Assembly (NCBI GenBank): GCA_043739785.1 | Contig: JAYUDN010000007.1 | Span: 1-49,351, forward strand | Direction: 5' to 3' | From: JAYUDN01 sp043739785 | Lineage (GTDB): Bacteria > Patescibacteriota > Gracilibacteria > BD1-5 > UBA2023 | Length of the DNA stretch: 49,351 nt | Part shown: piece after piece, positions 21,877 through 30,721 of the stretch | How positions within the stretch are numbered: the stretch's first letter is position 1 | How the letters are laid out: every line of letters starts with the position of its first letter | Made by a program: the position numbers and the translations under genes | Notes under the pieces: generated by a model | Told to the model about the DNA's origin: nothing | Databases searched by the model: none | The model's input: only the letters and a program-made list of their open reading frames with translations

Positions 21877-21905
21877 ACTCTATCACAACTCGATTTTTTT
21901 TGCAA
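21877..21905 (-). promoter_or_regulatory. Promoter of the three-gene surface operon
   Basis: Minus strand: TTGCAA (21905-21900), a 17-bp spacer, and TAGAGT (21882-21877), 31 nt before the ATG. It shares hexamers and spacing with the promoters at 1682 and 1988. Confidence 0.65.
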
Positions 21906-22000
21906 ATATCATCCAATTTCTTACTGGAATCCTTGATTAGCATCATACGAATTGATTCAGATTTGTCAATATATATTTGACCTTTCACTCAATACTCACA

Positions 22001-22029
22001 AAAAAACCTCCAGAAACATCTGGAGGTTT
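22001..22029 (-). terminator. Terminator after the 22048-22830 gene
   Basis: Minus strand: stem AAACCTCCAG / CTGGAGGTTT with a small loop and a run of seven T. Confidence 0.9.
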
Positions 22030-22047
22030 GCAATATTATCTATTTTA

Positions 22048-22830
22048 TTAATTCTCTTTTCGAAGGGAGAACATCATCCCGAACGCGATGAAGAACGCTG
22101 CGGCAATCAGGAGGAGGGTCTCTGGTCCGGTCTTCGGAGTGGTGACCTGTGCGGGAGTTGGCTTTGGAGTTGGAGTAACCGGAGTTGGCTTTGGAGTTGG
22201 AGTAACCGGAGTTGGAGGAGCAGCTACTGCCACACTTGCCTTATAGATGACACATTCGTAGTTGGTCTGCTTCTCGCTCTCATTTCCGGCTTCATCGATA
22301 TTTCGATAAATCGTAGGGTATCGTACGAGACCGACGGCATCTCCACTCTTCTTATCGGTTTTGACGAGGTTGTATCCAGCCCCGGTATCCGCTTCTAGGA
22401 ATTTTACTTTATCGTTTGGCATGAGGAAAAACTGAGAACGTGAACCCGTCGCGCTCGATGGAGTCCAGACGACTTCCGTGGTATACCGCCATACCTTATC
22501 ATTCTCATTTGGAGTACTAGACCACTCAGTACTTCCGCCTCCGAGGTTTTTGATATCTGGCATCATCTGCTCATCCTTATAGAGAAGTTGTGCAGTACTG
22601 TTCGCATTGGTCCACGTATCGAAGAGCCCAGTCAATCGTTCTCCCACTTTTACATTTCCTCCATCATAACAGAGATTACAACTATTCGCAGTAAAGGCAG
22701 GATTCGTAGTACAGGCAATGGTCGGGAACTCGGCAAGAGCGTTTCCGATCTTCGCTTGGGTCGTGCCTATCGACATCACCGAGACAATACTCACTCCTCC
22801 GATCAAAATACGAAGAAAAGAAGATCTCAT
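22048..22830 (-). CDS. Surface protein with sortase-like C-terminal tail
   Basis: 260 aa. The signal peptide runs MRSSFLRILIGGVSIVSVMS ... TTQA. A mature Cys module with SCNLCYDGG resembles the start of the 1965-aa protein (SCNQCFDGG). A beta-rich middle (VWRYTTEVVWTPSSATGS) is followed by a Pro/Thr linker made of a 27-bp repeat (22154-22207, PTPKPTPVT units). The tail PKTGPETLLLIAAAFFIAFG then FSLRKEN has the layout of an LPXTG-type sorting signal (motif, hydrophobic span, basic end), but with PKTGPE in place of LPxTG. This suggests anchoring to wall or envelope by a sortase-like or other C-terminal processing enzyme; none is present in the window. It precedes the three-gene operon on the same strand, but the gap and terminator make it a separate unit. 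Confidence 0.8.
   Translation of the reverse strand: MRSSFLRILIGGVSIVSVMSIGTTQAKIGNALAEFPTIACTTNPAFTANSCNLCYDGGNVKVGERLTGLFDTWTNANSTAQLLYKDEQMMPDIKNLGGGSTEWSSTPNENDKVWRYTTEVVWTPSSATGSRSQFFLMPNDKVKFLEADTGAGYNLVKTDKKSGDAVGLVRYPTIYRNIDEAGNESEKQTNYECVIYKASVAVAAPPTPVTPTPKPTPVTPTPKPTPAQVTTPKTGPETLLLIAAAFFIAFGMMFSLRKEN
22154..22207 (-). repeat. 27-bp tandem repeat in the Pro/Thr linker
   Basis: Two perfect 27-bp units followed by a partial third. They encode the PTPKPTPVT repeats of the linker before the anchoring tail. Confidence 0.9.
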
Positions 22831-22865
22831 AGGAAAAGTAGTTATGATATAAATTACTAGATGGC

Positions 22866-22893
22866 ATTGTATACTCTCTGGGATCTTTGTCAA
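22866..22893 (-). promoter_or_regulatory. Promoter of the 22048-22830 gene
   Basis: Minus strand: TTGACA (22893-22888), a 16-bp spacer, and TACAAT (22871-22866), about 35 nt before the ATG. Near-consensus sigma-70-type. Confidence 0.7.
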
Positions 22894-22963
22894 AAAAAAG
22901 CTTGTATAAAGCAATATTTTGACTACAATATTTATACATTTTGATTATAATTAATTTCTCACT

Positions 22964-23509
22964 ATGTTACAAAATCTTCAACAAGACCTTACCAAAGCCA
23001 TACATCACCTCTCGAGCGAACTCTCTAAATTGCAGGCTTGACGCGCGAACCCTGCTATCGTAGAAGATGTCTATGTGATGGTCTACGGCTCAAGTCAACC
23101 CCTCAGAAACGTAGCTGCAGTATCGACGCTTGACGCTCAGACGATTTCTATCCAACCGTGGGATAAATCGGTCATTAAAGACATCGAGAAAGGGATTACC
23201 GAGGCAAACCTGGGTCTCAATCCGAATAACAATGGTGAATCTATCCTCATCAACATCCCGGCTCTGACCGAGGAACGCAGACGGGAACTGGTAAAAGTCG
23301 CCCATCGGATGCTCGAAGAAGGCAAGGTCGGAATCAGAAATGTGCGCCAGGATTATAAGAAAAAAATCGATACTGCGAAATCAAGTAAGGAAATCAGTGA
23401 GGATATTGCGAAAAATCTCGAAAACGATCTTCAGAAATCAGTAGACCAATCCAGTAAAGAAATCGAAGCCCTCATGAAAAAGAAAGAGGAGGATATTATG
23501 AAGGTATAA
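22964..23509 (+). CDS. frr: Ribosome recycling factor
   Basis: 181 aa, full family length. RRF splits post-termination ribosomes together with EF-G. The N-terminal helix contains LSKLQAGRANPAIVEDVYV, where the Gly of the near-invariant GRA motif is encoded by TGA (23039-23041); this is one of the cleanest proofs of the code. The middle ISIQPWDKSVIKDIEKGI and the helical GKVGIRNVRQDYKKKID are typical. A standard-code gene finder would start at an internal Met and lose about 37 residues. The ATG is preceded by TTTCTCACT rather than a Shine-Dalgarno sequence. Confidence 0.97.
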
Positions 23510-23552
23510 GTCTGGATAAAAGATTCAGGTTTAAATTGTAACTTATTTCTCT

Positions 23553-24020
23553 ATGAAAACACTTCATAAGATTATATATTTATTTGGTCTTCTTTTACTA
23601 CCGCAATTTGCTTTTGCGAGCGATGCTGATTTTGGATACATTATATATACTACTTTTATTAGACCAGTATTATTAATAATTGGGTTTTTTGCCTTATTCT
23701 ATTTAGTCAAACGTACTAAAAAGATGCCGGAAGAATGAAAAAATATTCAAGTAGTTTGAACGATCAAAATTATACTAGAAAGTATATATATTATTTTTTT
23801 AAGTGTTTTATTGAATGCCATTTTGCTAGATTGACTAGCAAGATATGCTCATTTTTATGTACATCCATTTTCGATTCGCGGTACTATACCCTATTTTTTT
23901 GTAATCTTGATATGTTACAAATGAGTAACTTTTCTTGATACAACTAAACATTCAGTATTTTATCAAGTACTTTTATTCATATTCATAGGTCTATTATATA
24001 TAGTTCCAGTAATATTTTAA
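23553..24020 (+). CDS. Hypothetical multi-pass membrane protein, 155 aa
   Basis: Readable in full only with TGA as Gly (four codons). The N-terminus is signal-like (MKTLHKIIYLFGLLLLPQFAFA), followed by hydrophobic spans (FIRPVLLIIGFFALFYLV; IIFLSVLLNAIL; IPYFFVILICY; VLLFIFIGLLYIVPVIF). This gives three to four membrane segments with short basic loops. It lies 43 nt downstream of frr on the same strand and might be co-transcribed. No family recognised. The ATG follows ATTTCTCT. Confidence 0.65.
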
Positions 24021-24139
24021 AATCCCATTAGGAAATGGTTTTTAAACATTTCTTATTTTTTAGTGATAAAATTCCTCATTTTTATAACTCTTGATATTCC
24101 TTCCTCGTCTCTCTCGTTTCTATCCTTTCTACCTCTCTC

Positions 24140-25210
24140 CTACCCTGCTGCCGCTTCGAGTTTCGCCGTCTGATCCGCGATGGCGAGCGCATCGATGATA
24201 TCTCCGAGGTCTCCCGTCATGATCACCGGGAGGTTCGAGAAATTCTGATTGATCCGATGATCAGTGATACGATCCTGGGGGAAATTGTATGTTCGAATTT
24301 TCTCACTTCGGTCTCCGGTTCCCACCTGGGACTGACGAGCATCTCACTCGAGCTTTGCCTTCTTCGCTTCTTCTAATGCGAAAAGTCGCGCTTTGAGAAC
24401 GCTAATCGCCTTCACTTTGTTCTGGAGCTGGCTTCGTTCATCCTGACACTCGACAGCGAGCCCCGTAGGGAGGTGGACGACTCGGATCGCAGAATTGGTC
24501 TTATTGACGTGTTGTCCTCCAGCTCCACTCGCTCGACACGCCATAATATCGAGATCTTCTTCTCGGATCACGACATCGACGTCTTCCGCTTCTGGAAGTA
24601 CCGCGACGGTCGTCGTCGACGTATGTACGCGGCCATTTTTCTCGGTCGATGGGATACGTTGGACGCGGTGGACTCAGGATTCGAACTTGAACTTCGAATA
24701 AGCTCCAGCTCCGTCGATCTTGTAGATAACTTCTTTGTATCCTCCGGCATCATTCCAGGTTTCACTCATAGGTTCCACGGTAAACCCGAGGCTCCGCGCG
24801 AAGATGACATACGCTTCCGCGAGTTCATGAGCAAAGAGTCCTGCTTCATCCCCTCCGGCTCCCGCTCTCACTTCGAGGATGATATTTTTATCATCATTAG
24901 GGTCTTTCGGTAATAGTTCGATCTTGAGTGATTCCTCAAGGAGTGGGATCTTTGCTTCCGCACTCGCGATCTCGAGTTTCATCATCTCGAGCATTTCTGG
25001 ATCTTTCTCATTGGTAACGAGGAGTTTCGCTTCATCATAGTTTGACGACAAGAGCTTATACTCACGATAGAGCTCTACCGTTTTTTCAAGGTTACGTTTT
25101 TTTTGATTGGTTTCACGAAGTTTGCGGATATCACCATAGATAGCCGGATCTGCGAGAGCGGATTGGAGGGATTCGTATTCGGTGATGAGATTGTCGAGGT
25201 GGAATTTCAT
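24140..25210 (-). CDS. prfA: Peptide chain release factor 1
   Basis: 356 aa. It hydrolyses peptidyl-tRNA at UAA and UAG. Visible: the catalytic GGQ loop (GAGGQHVNKTNS, ~231-233), and the RF1-type codon-reading PxT tripeptide as PST (~187-189) in VHRVQRIPSTEKNG, clearly not the SPF of RF2. Two in-frame TGA codons read as Gly, one of them directly before VHRVQR. A genome in which UGA is glycine needs RF1 but must not use RF2; only RF1 is seen in the window. All stop codons I assign are TAA or TAG, which matches RF1 specificity. It converges on the 23553-24020 gene. Confidence 0.97.
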
Positions 25211-25540
25211 AATAGATTCGAGGTAAACGTGAAAATTTGGCGAAGGATCTTCCTGAGTTATTGGGAGAGGAATTCTCTCTATATACTCATGAAGTACTTT
25301 TTATGGATTGCATTATACAGAAAAGAAGAAAAAGTCGAGGGTAAAATAAAGGCTACCTGAGGGTGATGTGGAGTTGAGCTTGAGAGGAGAGAAAAAATAC
25401 TGATAAGGTGATCTCGTAAGAAGTAAAGACAGAGTATGAAGCAAGTAGTTTGTTCACCTAAAAAGGAGGTAAAGTAAGAAAAAATTGATATCGTAAGGCA
25501 AATCCATATTCTTGAATGAATTACCCCTAATTCCATTCCT
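25211..25540. other. Intergenic region, no gene recognised
   Basis: 330 bp between divergent prfA and the 25541 gene. It contains A/G-rich stretches (GAGGAGAGAAAAAA; AAAAAGGAGGTAAAG) but no convincing reading frame, tRNA or strong hairpin. Confidence 0.5.
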
Positions 25541-26032
25541 ATGAAAAACGATAGCGAGTATGCTATTCCTATAGCTCTACTATTTATACTATTATTTGTT
25601 GCTGCACTACCAAATATAATATACTCAGATATTGGAGGACTAGCTCCTGAGGTATTTTTTATATTTTTGATTGGTATAATCTTTGCGATGGGTATATTTT
25701 GTATACTATTATCATTAATAGTTATGAAAAATAAAGAAAGGTATGCAAATATTGGGAGCACGAAAAGGGGATTTATATACTTTCTACAAGTGATTAACTC
25801 GCTTTGGTTAGGGTTTATTCTATGGCAACTTATCTTTTTTTCACTCTCGGAAGATATGCAGTCGTTCTTAGTGGTCGTTTCCAAATTTATCTCTCCGGTA
25901 TGATTCTTCTGAGGATACTATATCATCTGAAAAATAATCCCTTCAGTAGAACATAAACTCCTTGTAAATATAATCTTACTACTTGTACTTTTGATTTTAC
26001 AAGTCGTGAATTTTGGGGTACTTTGATTTTAA
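25541..26032 (+). CDS. Hypothetical membrane protein, 163 aa
   Basis: Code-25 frame with four TGA as Gly in the C-terminal third. About five hydrophobic spans: IPIALLFILLFVAALPNII, VFFIFLIGIIFAMGIFCILL, FIYFLQVINSLWLGFILWQL, a Gly-rich FFGGYYIIG turn, and a last LLLVLLILQVV. Short charged loops (KNKERYANIGSTKRG) would be cytoplasmic by the positive-inside rule. The start follows TTCCATTCCT. No family recognised. An overlapping minus-strand frame was rejected. Confidence 0.6.
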
Positions 26033-26167
26033 GTAATTTCTTCTAAAAAACCTTGCTTTCACTTTGACTTGAAGGAGTGATTGTATAGTATGGGCCAGAA
26101 GTAGAAAATACTGAACGGAAATGAGTTAGTAGAGTAGTGTAAAAAATAAATAAATCGAGAATAATTT

Positions 26168-26191
26168 GCCCAGATGGTGGAATGGTAGATG
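26168..26191 (+). pseudogene. 5' half of a tRNA-Leu-like gene (fragment)
   Basis: Starts GCCCAGATGGTGGAATGGTA, almost identical to the first 20 nt of the intact tRNA-Leu at 26300. The rest does not fold as a tRNA. Its 7-nt acceptor strand GCCCAGA is a perfect complement of TCTGGGC in the 3' fragment at 26491-26509. Confidence 0.7.
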
Positions 26192-26299
26192 TGCGACTTT
26201 GCGAAGCATAGGAGCCATACCCCCGAGAACGAGTCTCCGTAAAACGGGACGACATTCGAGAGGGGTACACGAGGAAAATAAATAGATCCATAATAGTAT

Positions 26300-26385
26300 G
26301 CCCGGATGGTGGAATGGTAGACACGAGGGACTCAAAATCCCTTGCTCTCACGAGTGTGCGGGTTCGAGTCCCGCTCTGGGCACCA
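26300..26385 (+). tRNA. tRNA-Leu (CAA anticodon)
   Basis: Acceptor GCCCGGA pairs with TCTGGGC (one G-U), and the CCA end is encoded. The D-arm is TGGTGGAATGGTAGACA. The anticodon arm AGGGA-CTCAAAA-TCCCT gives anticodon CAA (reads UUG). A long variable arm (TTGCTCTCACGAGTG) is typical of tRNA-Leu, and the T-arm is GCGGGTTCGAGTCCCGC. Tandem partial copies lie on both sides. Confidence 0.93.
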
Positions 26386-26490
26386 GATAAATACAACATA
26401 CCTTTTGACGGGTCTCGAATCGAGTCACAAAGAAGTGACAGTCGTCACTTCGACTGACGAGAGAGGCGGTCGACGGCGGAGAGTCGAGAG

Positions 26491-26509
26491 TCCCGCTCTG
26501 GGCACCAGA
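26491..26509 (+). pseudogene. 3' half of a tRNA-Leu-like gene (fragment)
   Basis: GTCCCGCTCTGGGCACCAGA repeats the 3' end of the intact tRNA. The preceding ~90 bp (26410-26490) hold tRNA-like words (GGGTCTCGAATCGAG) and a small hairpin AAGTGAC / GTCACTT, but no full cloverleaf. Confidence 0.65.
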
Positions 26510-26752
26510 AAAGAAACTAAAAACTAATAATTAAAAATAAATAATGAATAATAAACGGAGTGTATTCTCGATTTTAGGATATTCGCTTTACTAAAGAGTT
26601 AACCTTACGAATATAAGTTAAATTTGATTTTACTATTAAGCTGGATTGCTTCGTGCCTCGCAATGATGGAATCCGAATATTGCAGAAGTCTCCTTAGTAT
26701 ATTCTTCATACTCGATTCTTAATTATTAATTGTTCATTCTTAATTGTTGTCT
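26510..26752. repeat. Intergenic A/T-rich oligonucleotide repeats and partial REP
   Basis: No gene. It contains degenerate ~7-bp-phased words (CTAAAAACTAATAATTAAAA; ATTCTTAATTATTAATTGTT) and a partial REP-like piece at 26640-26670 (CTGGATTGCTTCGTGCCTCG...) just upstream of corA. Confidence 0.5.
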
Positions 26753-27670
26753 ATGCCACCTTCCAAAAAACCTACCGCCATCGACATCCCGAGAGTTCCC
26801 AAGTGGATCGATCGTATCAACCCGCCTCTCGATGAGGTGGATCGGATTGTCGAAAAGTATGGATTCCACGCACTGGATCGAGAAGCAATCCTGGAAGAAA
26901 ATCAATATGCCCGAATCGATACCTATGATGAATACGTCTTCCTGGTACTTCATTTCCCGAAGTATGAAACGAGCACAGAGCGCTATATTTCGAATGAGTT
27001 CAATATCTTTCTCGCGAGAGAATTTCTCATCACCTTCCGCTATTATCAGACAGAAGAACTCAAGAAACGCTATGAGACCTATATGGAAGAGTACGGGACG
27101 GGGAAAGAGCTCCATCCGGGTTTTCTCCTCTATGAGATCATCGAACTCCTCCTCGAAAAGGTCATGCGGATGCTCGAAAAATTCGGAAAGGACCTCAAGC
27201 TCCTCGAGAAGGAACTCTTCACAACGAATGGAACCGACCTCATACGGAAAATCATGGTAAAGAAGCGCAATATCATCACCCTCAAGCATATGATGAAGCC
27301 TCAGCTTCCGGTGATCAAGCTCCTCGAAATCCGTATGAATGAGCGATTCAATGGAGAGATGGAAGTTTACTTCGAAAACCTCGATGACAAACTCAATAAA
27401 ATCTACTCAGAGATCGAAATCCTTCAGGAAAATATCGACTCGATGGAAGATACCCTCAAGAGCGTCTTCGAGCTCCAGACCAACGCCACGATCAAATACC
27501 TCACCCTGTTCTCTGCCTTTCTACTCCCCCTCACCGTCGTCACGAGTTTCTTCGGGATGAATATCGAACGTGGCCACTTCAATGATAATGTGATCATCCT
27601 TTCGATTATTATCACATTTATGGGAATTATTATTCTCGGATATATATTTTCGAAAAAACACCAAATCTAG
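26753..27670 (+). CDS. corA: CorA-type magnesium/divalent cation channel
   Basis: 305 aa with no TGA codon. CorA forms a homopentameric Mg2+/Co2+ channel in the inner membrane. The long N-terminal cytoplasmic domain includes a helical funnel (ENIDSMEDTLKSVFELQTNATIKYL). TM1 (TLFSAFLLPLTVVTSFF) ends in the selectivity motif GMN, and TM2 is VIILSIIITFMGIIILGYIF with a basic tail KKH. A TTG codon 9 nt upstream could extend it by three residues; I chose the ATG because it follows TTGTTGTCT, like other starts here. It is separated by 5 nt from the next gene, so they are likely an operon. Confidence 0.93.
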   Translation: MPPSKKPTAIDIPRVPKWIDRINPPLDEVDRIVEKYGFHALDREAILEENQYARIDTYDEYVFLVLHFPKYETSTERYISNEFNIFLAREFLITFRYYQTEELKKRYETYMEEYGTGKELHPGFLLYEIIELLLEKVMRMLEKFGKDLKLLEKELFTTNGTDLIRKIMVKKRNIITLKHMMKPQLPVIKLLEIRMNERFNGEMEVYFENLDDKLNKIYSEIEILQENIDSMEDTLKSVFELQTNATIKYLTLFSAFLLPLTVVTSFFGMNIERGHFNDNVIILSIIITFMGIIILGYIFSKKHQI

Positions 27671-27675
27671 TCTCT

Positions 27676-28524
27676 ATGTATCCGCTCTTCCGACATATCG
27701 TTCTCCTTCCCGTGATCCTCAGCGGGGCACTTTTTCCAGTAGCCAGTGAAACCCCATTGTATCATGAAAAAAATATTCCTCCTTTTTCAGAAATGACTAA
27801 CTCTGGAAACATAGCCTCTGGAACCGTTATTTTTCCCGGAACAAATTCAGGAAGTACAAAAACCAAAATAGAGGTCCCTGCAAAAAAAACGCACCTTCCT
27901 CCCCTACAAACCCTACGGTCTCCATTTATCGTCATACCAGAAGTTCGAAGTGATGCTAATAATATCGATGTCTTTGTCTCAAAGCTTACCGCCCTGAGTA
28001 ATACTGGATATGTGCCCAAAGATCTCGTATCTATCGTGCATCCCTATATCGATGAGGCTGGGCGTCACTCAGACCTTCGAAAGGAAGCGGCTGAATCACT
28101 CTGGAAAATGTCAGTCGCATTTTACAAAAAATTCAATACACCTATCGTCGTGGTAAGTGGCTACCGAAGTGCTGCTTATCAGCAGCGACTCTGGAATCTC
28201 GGTCGATGTAGCGATACCCTCTGTGCTCCTGCCGGACACAGCGAACACCAGCTCGGTCTCGCGGTCGACCTCTTCGATGCGAGCACGAAGAATGACTACC
28301 TCGCGAATGCGAAATTCGCGAGCTATGTCGCCTGGCTCAGTGAGAATGCCCACCTCTATGGATGGCACCAAAGCTATCAAAAATGAGAAGATATCGACGA
28401 ATATGAAGTAGAACCATGGCACTGGCGCTACCTCGGAGTAGACCTCGCTACCAAGCTCAAGAACCTAAAATGGACCTTCACCGAGTACACCAATTTCAAT
28501 GAATCACTCAAGTGGATAAACTAG
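27676..28524 (+). CDS. Peptidase M15 (VanY/LdcB-like) D,D- or L,D-carboxypeptidase
   Basis: 282 aa with one TGA (Gly, 28384-28386). N-terminal signal segment (MYPLFRHIVLLPVILSGALF), then a Ser/Thr/Pro linker. The catalytic domain follows at ~110-280 with SGYRSAAYQQRLW, the Zn ligands in GHSEHQLGLAVDLFD, and the final EPWHWRYLG. These are LAS/M15B hallmarks; such enzymes trim peptidoglycan stem peptides outside the membrane. The C-terminal WHW motif would be cut off under the standard code. It begins 5 nt after corA and ends 4 nt from the convergent tag gene. Confidence 0.92.
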
Positions 28525-28528
28525 TATA

Positions 28529-29179
28529 TTATCGAAATGAACAGGCTTCGAGGTGATCATTCACCATACCTACTGCTTGCATAAAGGCATAAATAATAGT
28601 CGAACCAATGAACGACATCCCTCGTTTTTTGAGGTCTTTGGAGATCGCTTTCGAGATATCAGATTCCGCGACGATTTCCTTTCAGGTTTTTGGGAAGTTA
28701 TAAATGGGAAAAATGCGATTTTGACTTTCATCAACAAAAGGATAAATATCGAATCAACTCTCTGGAGAAATTCCACTCTGAGCACTCTGTACTGTCTTCT
28801 CTGCACTTTTTCTCCAAAAATACGCATCGAGACTCCCAAATTCTTTCTGAATCTGGAGCGCTACGAGAGCGTTCTTCCGAACTGAGTAGACTTTGAGTCG
28901 GTTGCGAATGATACCGGAATCGAGGAGAATAGTTTCGAGTTCCTGATCCGTCATACGAGCGATCTTCTCGATATCCCAGCCGTGAAATATCCTTCGATAA
29001 TTTTCGCGTTTCCGAAGTATGGTAATCCACGAGAGCCCCGCCTGAGCTCCCTCGAGCGTGAGAAACTCGAAAAGCTTCTCATCAGAGTGAACAGGTTTCC
29101 CCCACTCTTTATCGTGATAGGCAACATAGAGTGGATCGGTTCAACACCAAGGGCAACGAACTTCTTTTAAAATAGACAT
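28529..29179 (-). CDS. tag: DNA-3-methyladenine glycosylase I
   Basis: 216 aa in code 25 with three TGA as Gly (at CPWCGTDP, at PESGFD and at PKTGKE). Tag removes 3-methyladenine from alkylated DNA. Motifs: N-terminal RCPW...DPLYVAYHDKEWG with zinc-site residues, LEGAQAGLSWITILRKREN, and the C-terminal SKDLKKRGMSFIGSTIIYAF then MQAVGMVNDH. Length and motif order match the family. Stop TAA at 28529-28531, tail-to-tail with the M15 peptidase. Confidence 0.94.
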
Positions 29180-29224
29180 ACTTATTGGGTAATATACCAG
29201 CGAATATACTTTATAAAAAGAATT

Positions 29225-29812
29225 TTATACATCACTATTCATTATACTTTGTAATATTTTAAGATATCTCTCTGCCTGAAGATTGTCCAAATCAGATGAA
29301 TCAATTCAAGAATCTCCAGTAATACTCATAATTAGTACCATACAATCCCAATACTCGAGCTGCAGTAGCTCTATAAGTTTATCTTGCTTTTCTCTTTGTA
29401 TTTCTACTAGAGCAATACCCCTTTGGGAAAAGAATACGTTCAATAGAATTTTCTGTAATCTATACCTTCATTCTGGAGTTTCGAGATACTTATGTAGTCT
29501 CTCGATGGTAATCTTTTCAACAGGCGAAAATCATGCATTGAGTCATATATGTTTTTGTCTTTTTTGAACTCAAAACTTATTGAGTATGGTTATTAGGACT
29601 TCCAAAATCTGATCATCCGAGACGTTTTCATAGTCTGCATACCAAATAATCTTTGATTCTCAAAAGAGCGCATCGACTCGAGCTGCAATATCTCAGTTAA
29701 ACTCTCGAACCTTATCTGGCTGAGTCTCTGGATTGGTACGCCATCAGTCTGCTCCAATAAGATCAGGAAGATCGCGTAAATCAAAAATTTGTCATTGTTT
29801 TTTAGGTGACAT
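29225..29812 (-). CDS. Hypothetical UGA-rich protein, 195 aa
   Basis: Nine TGA codons read as Gly, so it does not appear as an ORF in the standard code. Begins MSPKKQGQIFDLRDLPDLIG. It is charged and helical (KYLETPEGRYRLQKILLNVFF; QREKQDKLIELLQLEYWD), with no signal peptide or membrane span. Aromatic residues (IIWYADYENVSDDQ) suggest a folded soluble domain. High UGA use and A/T-richness resemble the other orphans at 2322 and 32392 rather than the housekeeping genes. No family recognised. Confidence 0.65.
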
Positions 29813-29869
29813 ATGAATATTTAATAAAATTAATCATATATAAAGATTATAATAAGTAAACAAATTATA

Positions 29870-30442
29870 TTATATTTCGGTTCTATTTTTTAGAAAATAT
29901 TCCCACAGCACCCCTTTGGTTCGATCTTCCCCCATCATTCATGCTCGGACGAGATCAAGAATCTGTTCCTGAGTATACCAGTCAAAAGTGATGAATTCAT
30001 CTTCCCCAAGTGATTGAGCTCCGGTCTGATGGAATTCTCTAATGATGAAGTAGTAAAGATCCCACTCGATCGTCGCCCCACAGTGCGAAAGGTGAAAGAG
30101 CTCGATATTCTCTTTTTGTACTTCGATTCCACACTCTTCACAAGCCTCGATAATAGCAGCGTCCTTTGCTGCCTCGAGCATTTCTCATGAATATGCCTTC
30201 ATATCAGCAATCCGGTCAAATACTTTCCCTCCAGGAAGACGATAGTCAAAGTCTTTGTATTCTCCACGATATTCCTTCGTGAGGAGGATCTTACCTTCTC
30301 ATTCAAAAAGGAGTCGAACTCCCGGGGGTCGTCGAGCATTTTCAAAGAGCTTCGTCTTTCACTCGATCTCATACTCCTTCTCATAGAGTTCGATAATCCG
30401 ACCTGTCGCAAGGATGTTGATTTTACCAGTTTCTTTCCACAT
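29870..30442 (-). CDS. Nudix hydrolase
   Basis: 190 aa in code 25 (four TGA). Nudix enzymes hydrolyse nucleoside diphosphates linked to another moiety. The Nudix box is recognisable: DYRLPGGKVFD, then EAAKDAAIIEACEECGIEV, although the usual Arg of REUXEEXGU is Ile-Glu here and ~16 residues are inserted between the GG and the conserved Glu helix. The region before it (VRLLFEGEGKILLTKEYR) is like ADP-ribose pyrophosphatases. The substrate cannot be told. The tail ends GVLWEYFLKNRTEI. Low-similarity positions are not enough to call it inactive. Confidence 0.85.
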
Positions 30443-30721
30443 AGATTTTAGGTATTGTATTATCTTTCTTGATTGAGGTCATTATTTATTCCCGTCATTC
30501 CCACGCGACGCTCTGGACAGGCTCTGACGAAGGAAAGATCTAGGGTATAAAAAAGTTTGAGAGAATGGATTCTTCGTACCCCAAGGGTACTTCCAATCCT
30601 TCACAAAGTGGCAGCCTCAGAATGACGAAGTATTTTTCTAATCTCGAAAGTTAATAGTGAGCTGAAGTCCTTCAAATGAAATCTCTCCAGTTCAACTGCA
30701 AATCAGCAAATTTCCTATAAA
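30443..30721. other. Intergenic region with REP-like element
   Basis: No gene. About half is the REP-like copy at 30494-30626; the rest is A/T-rich. Confidence 0.6.
30494..30626. repeat. REP-like interspersed palindrome, long copy
   Basis: GTCATTCCCACG ... CTGACGAAGGAAAGATCTAG ... GGATTCTTCGTACC ... CCTCAGAATGAC: outer arms and inner words match the 6675 and 32000 copies, with extra sequence between the arms. Confidence 0.7.

Noticed and set aside
22154..22207. CRISPR-like repeat
   Set aside because: Units are contiguous without spacers and encode a Pro/Thr linker.
25279..25884. 201-aa minus-strand reading frame
   Set aside because: It overlaps the 25541-26032 membrane-protein gene, which has the typical start context, clean transmembrane spans and a code-25 extension; the minus frame has none of these.
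26043..26399. 118-aa minus-strand frame over the tRNA region
   Set aside because: It is translation of the tRNA-Leu and its fragments (the GTRTRT-type peptide often misannotated).
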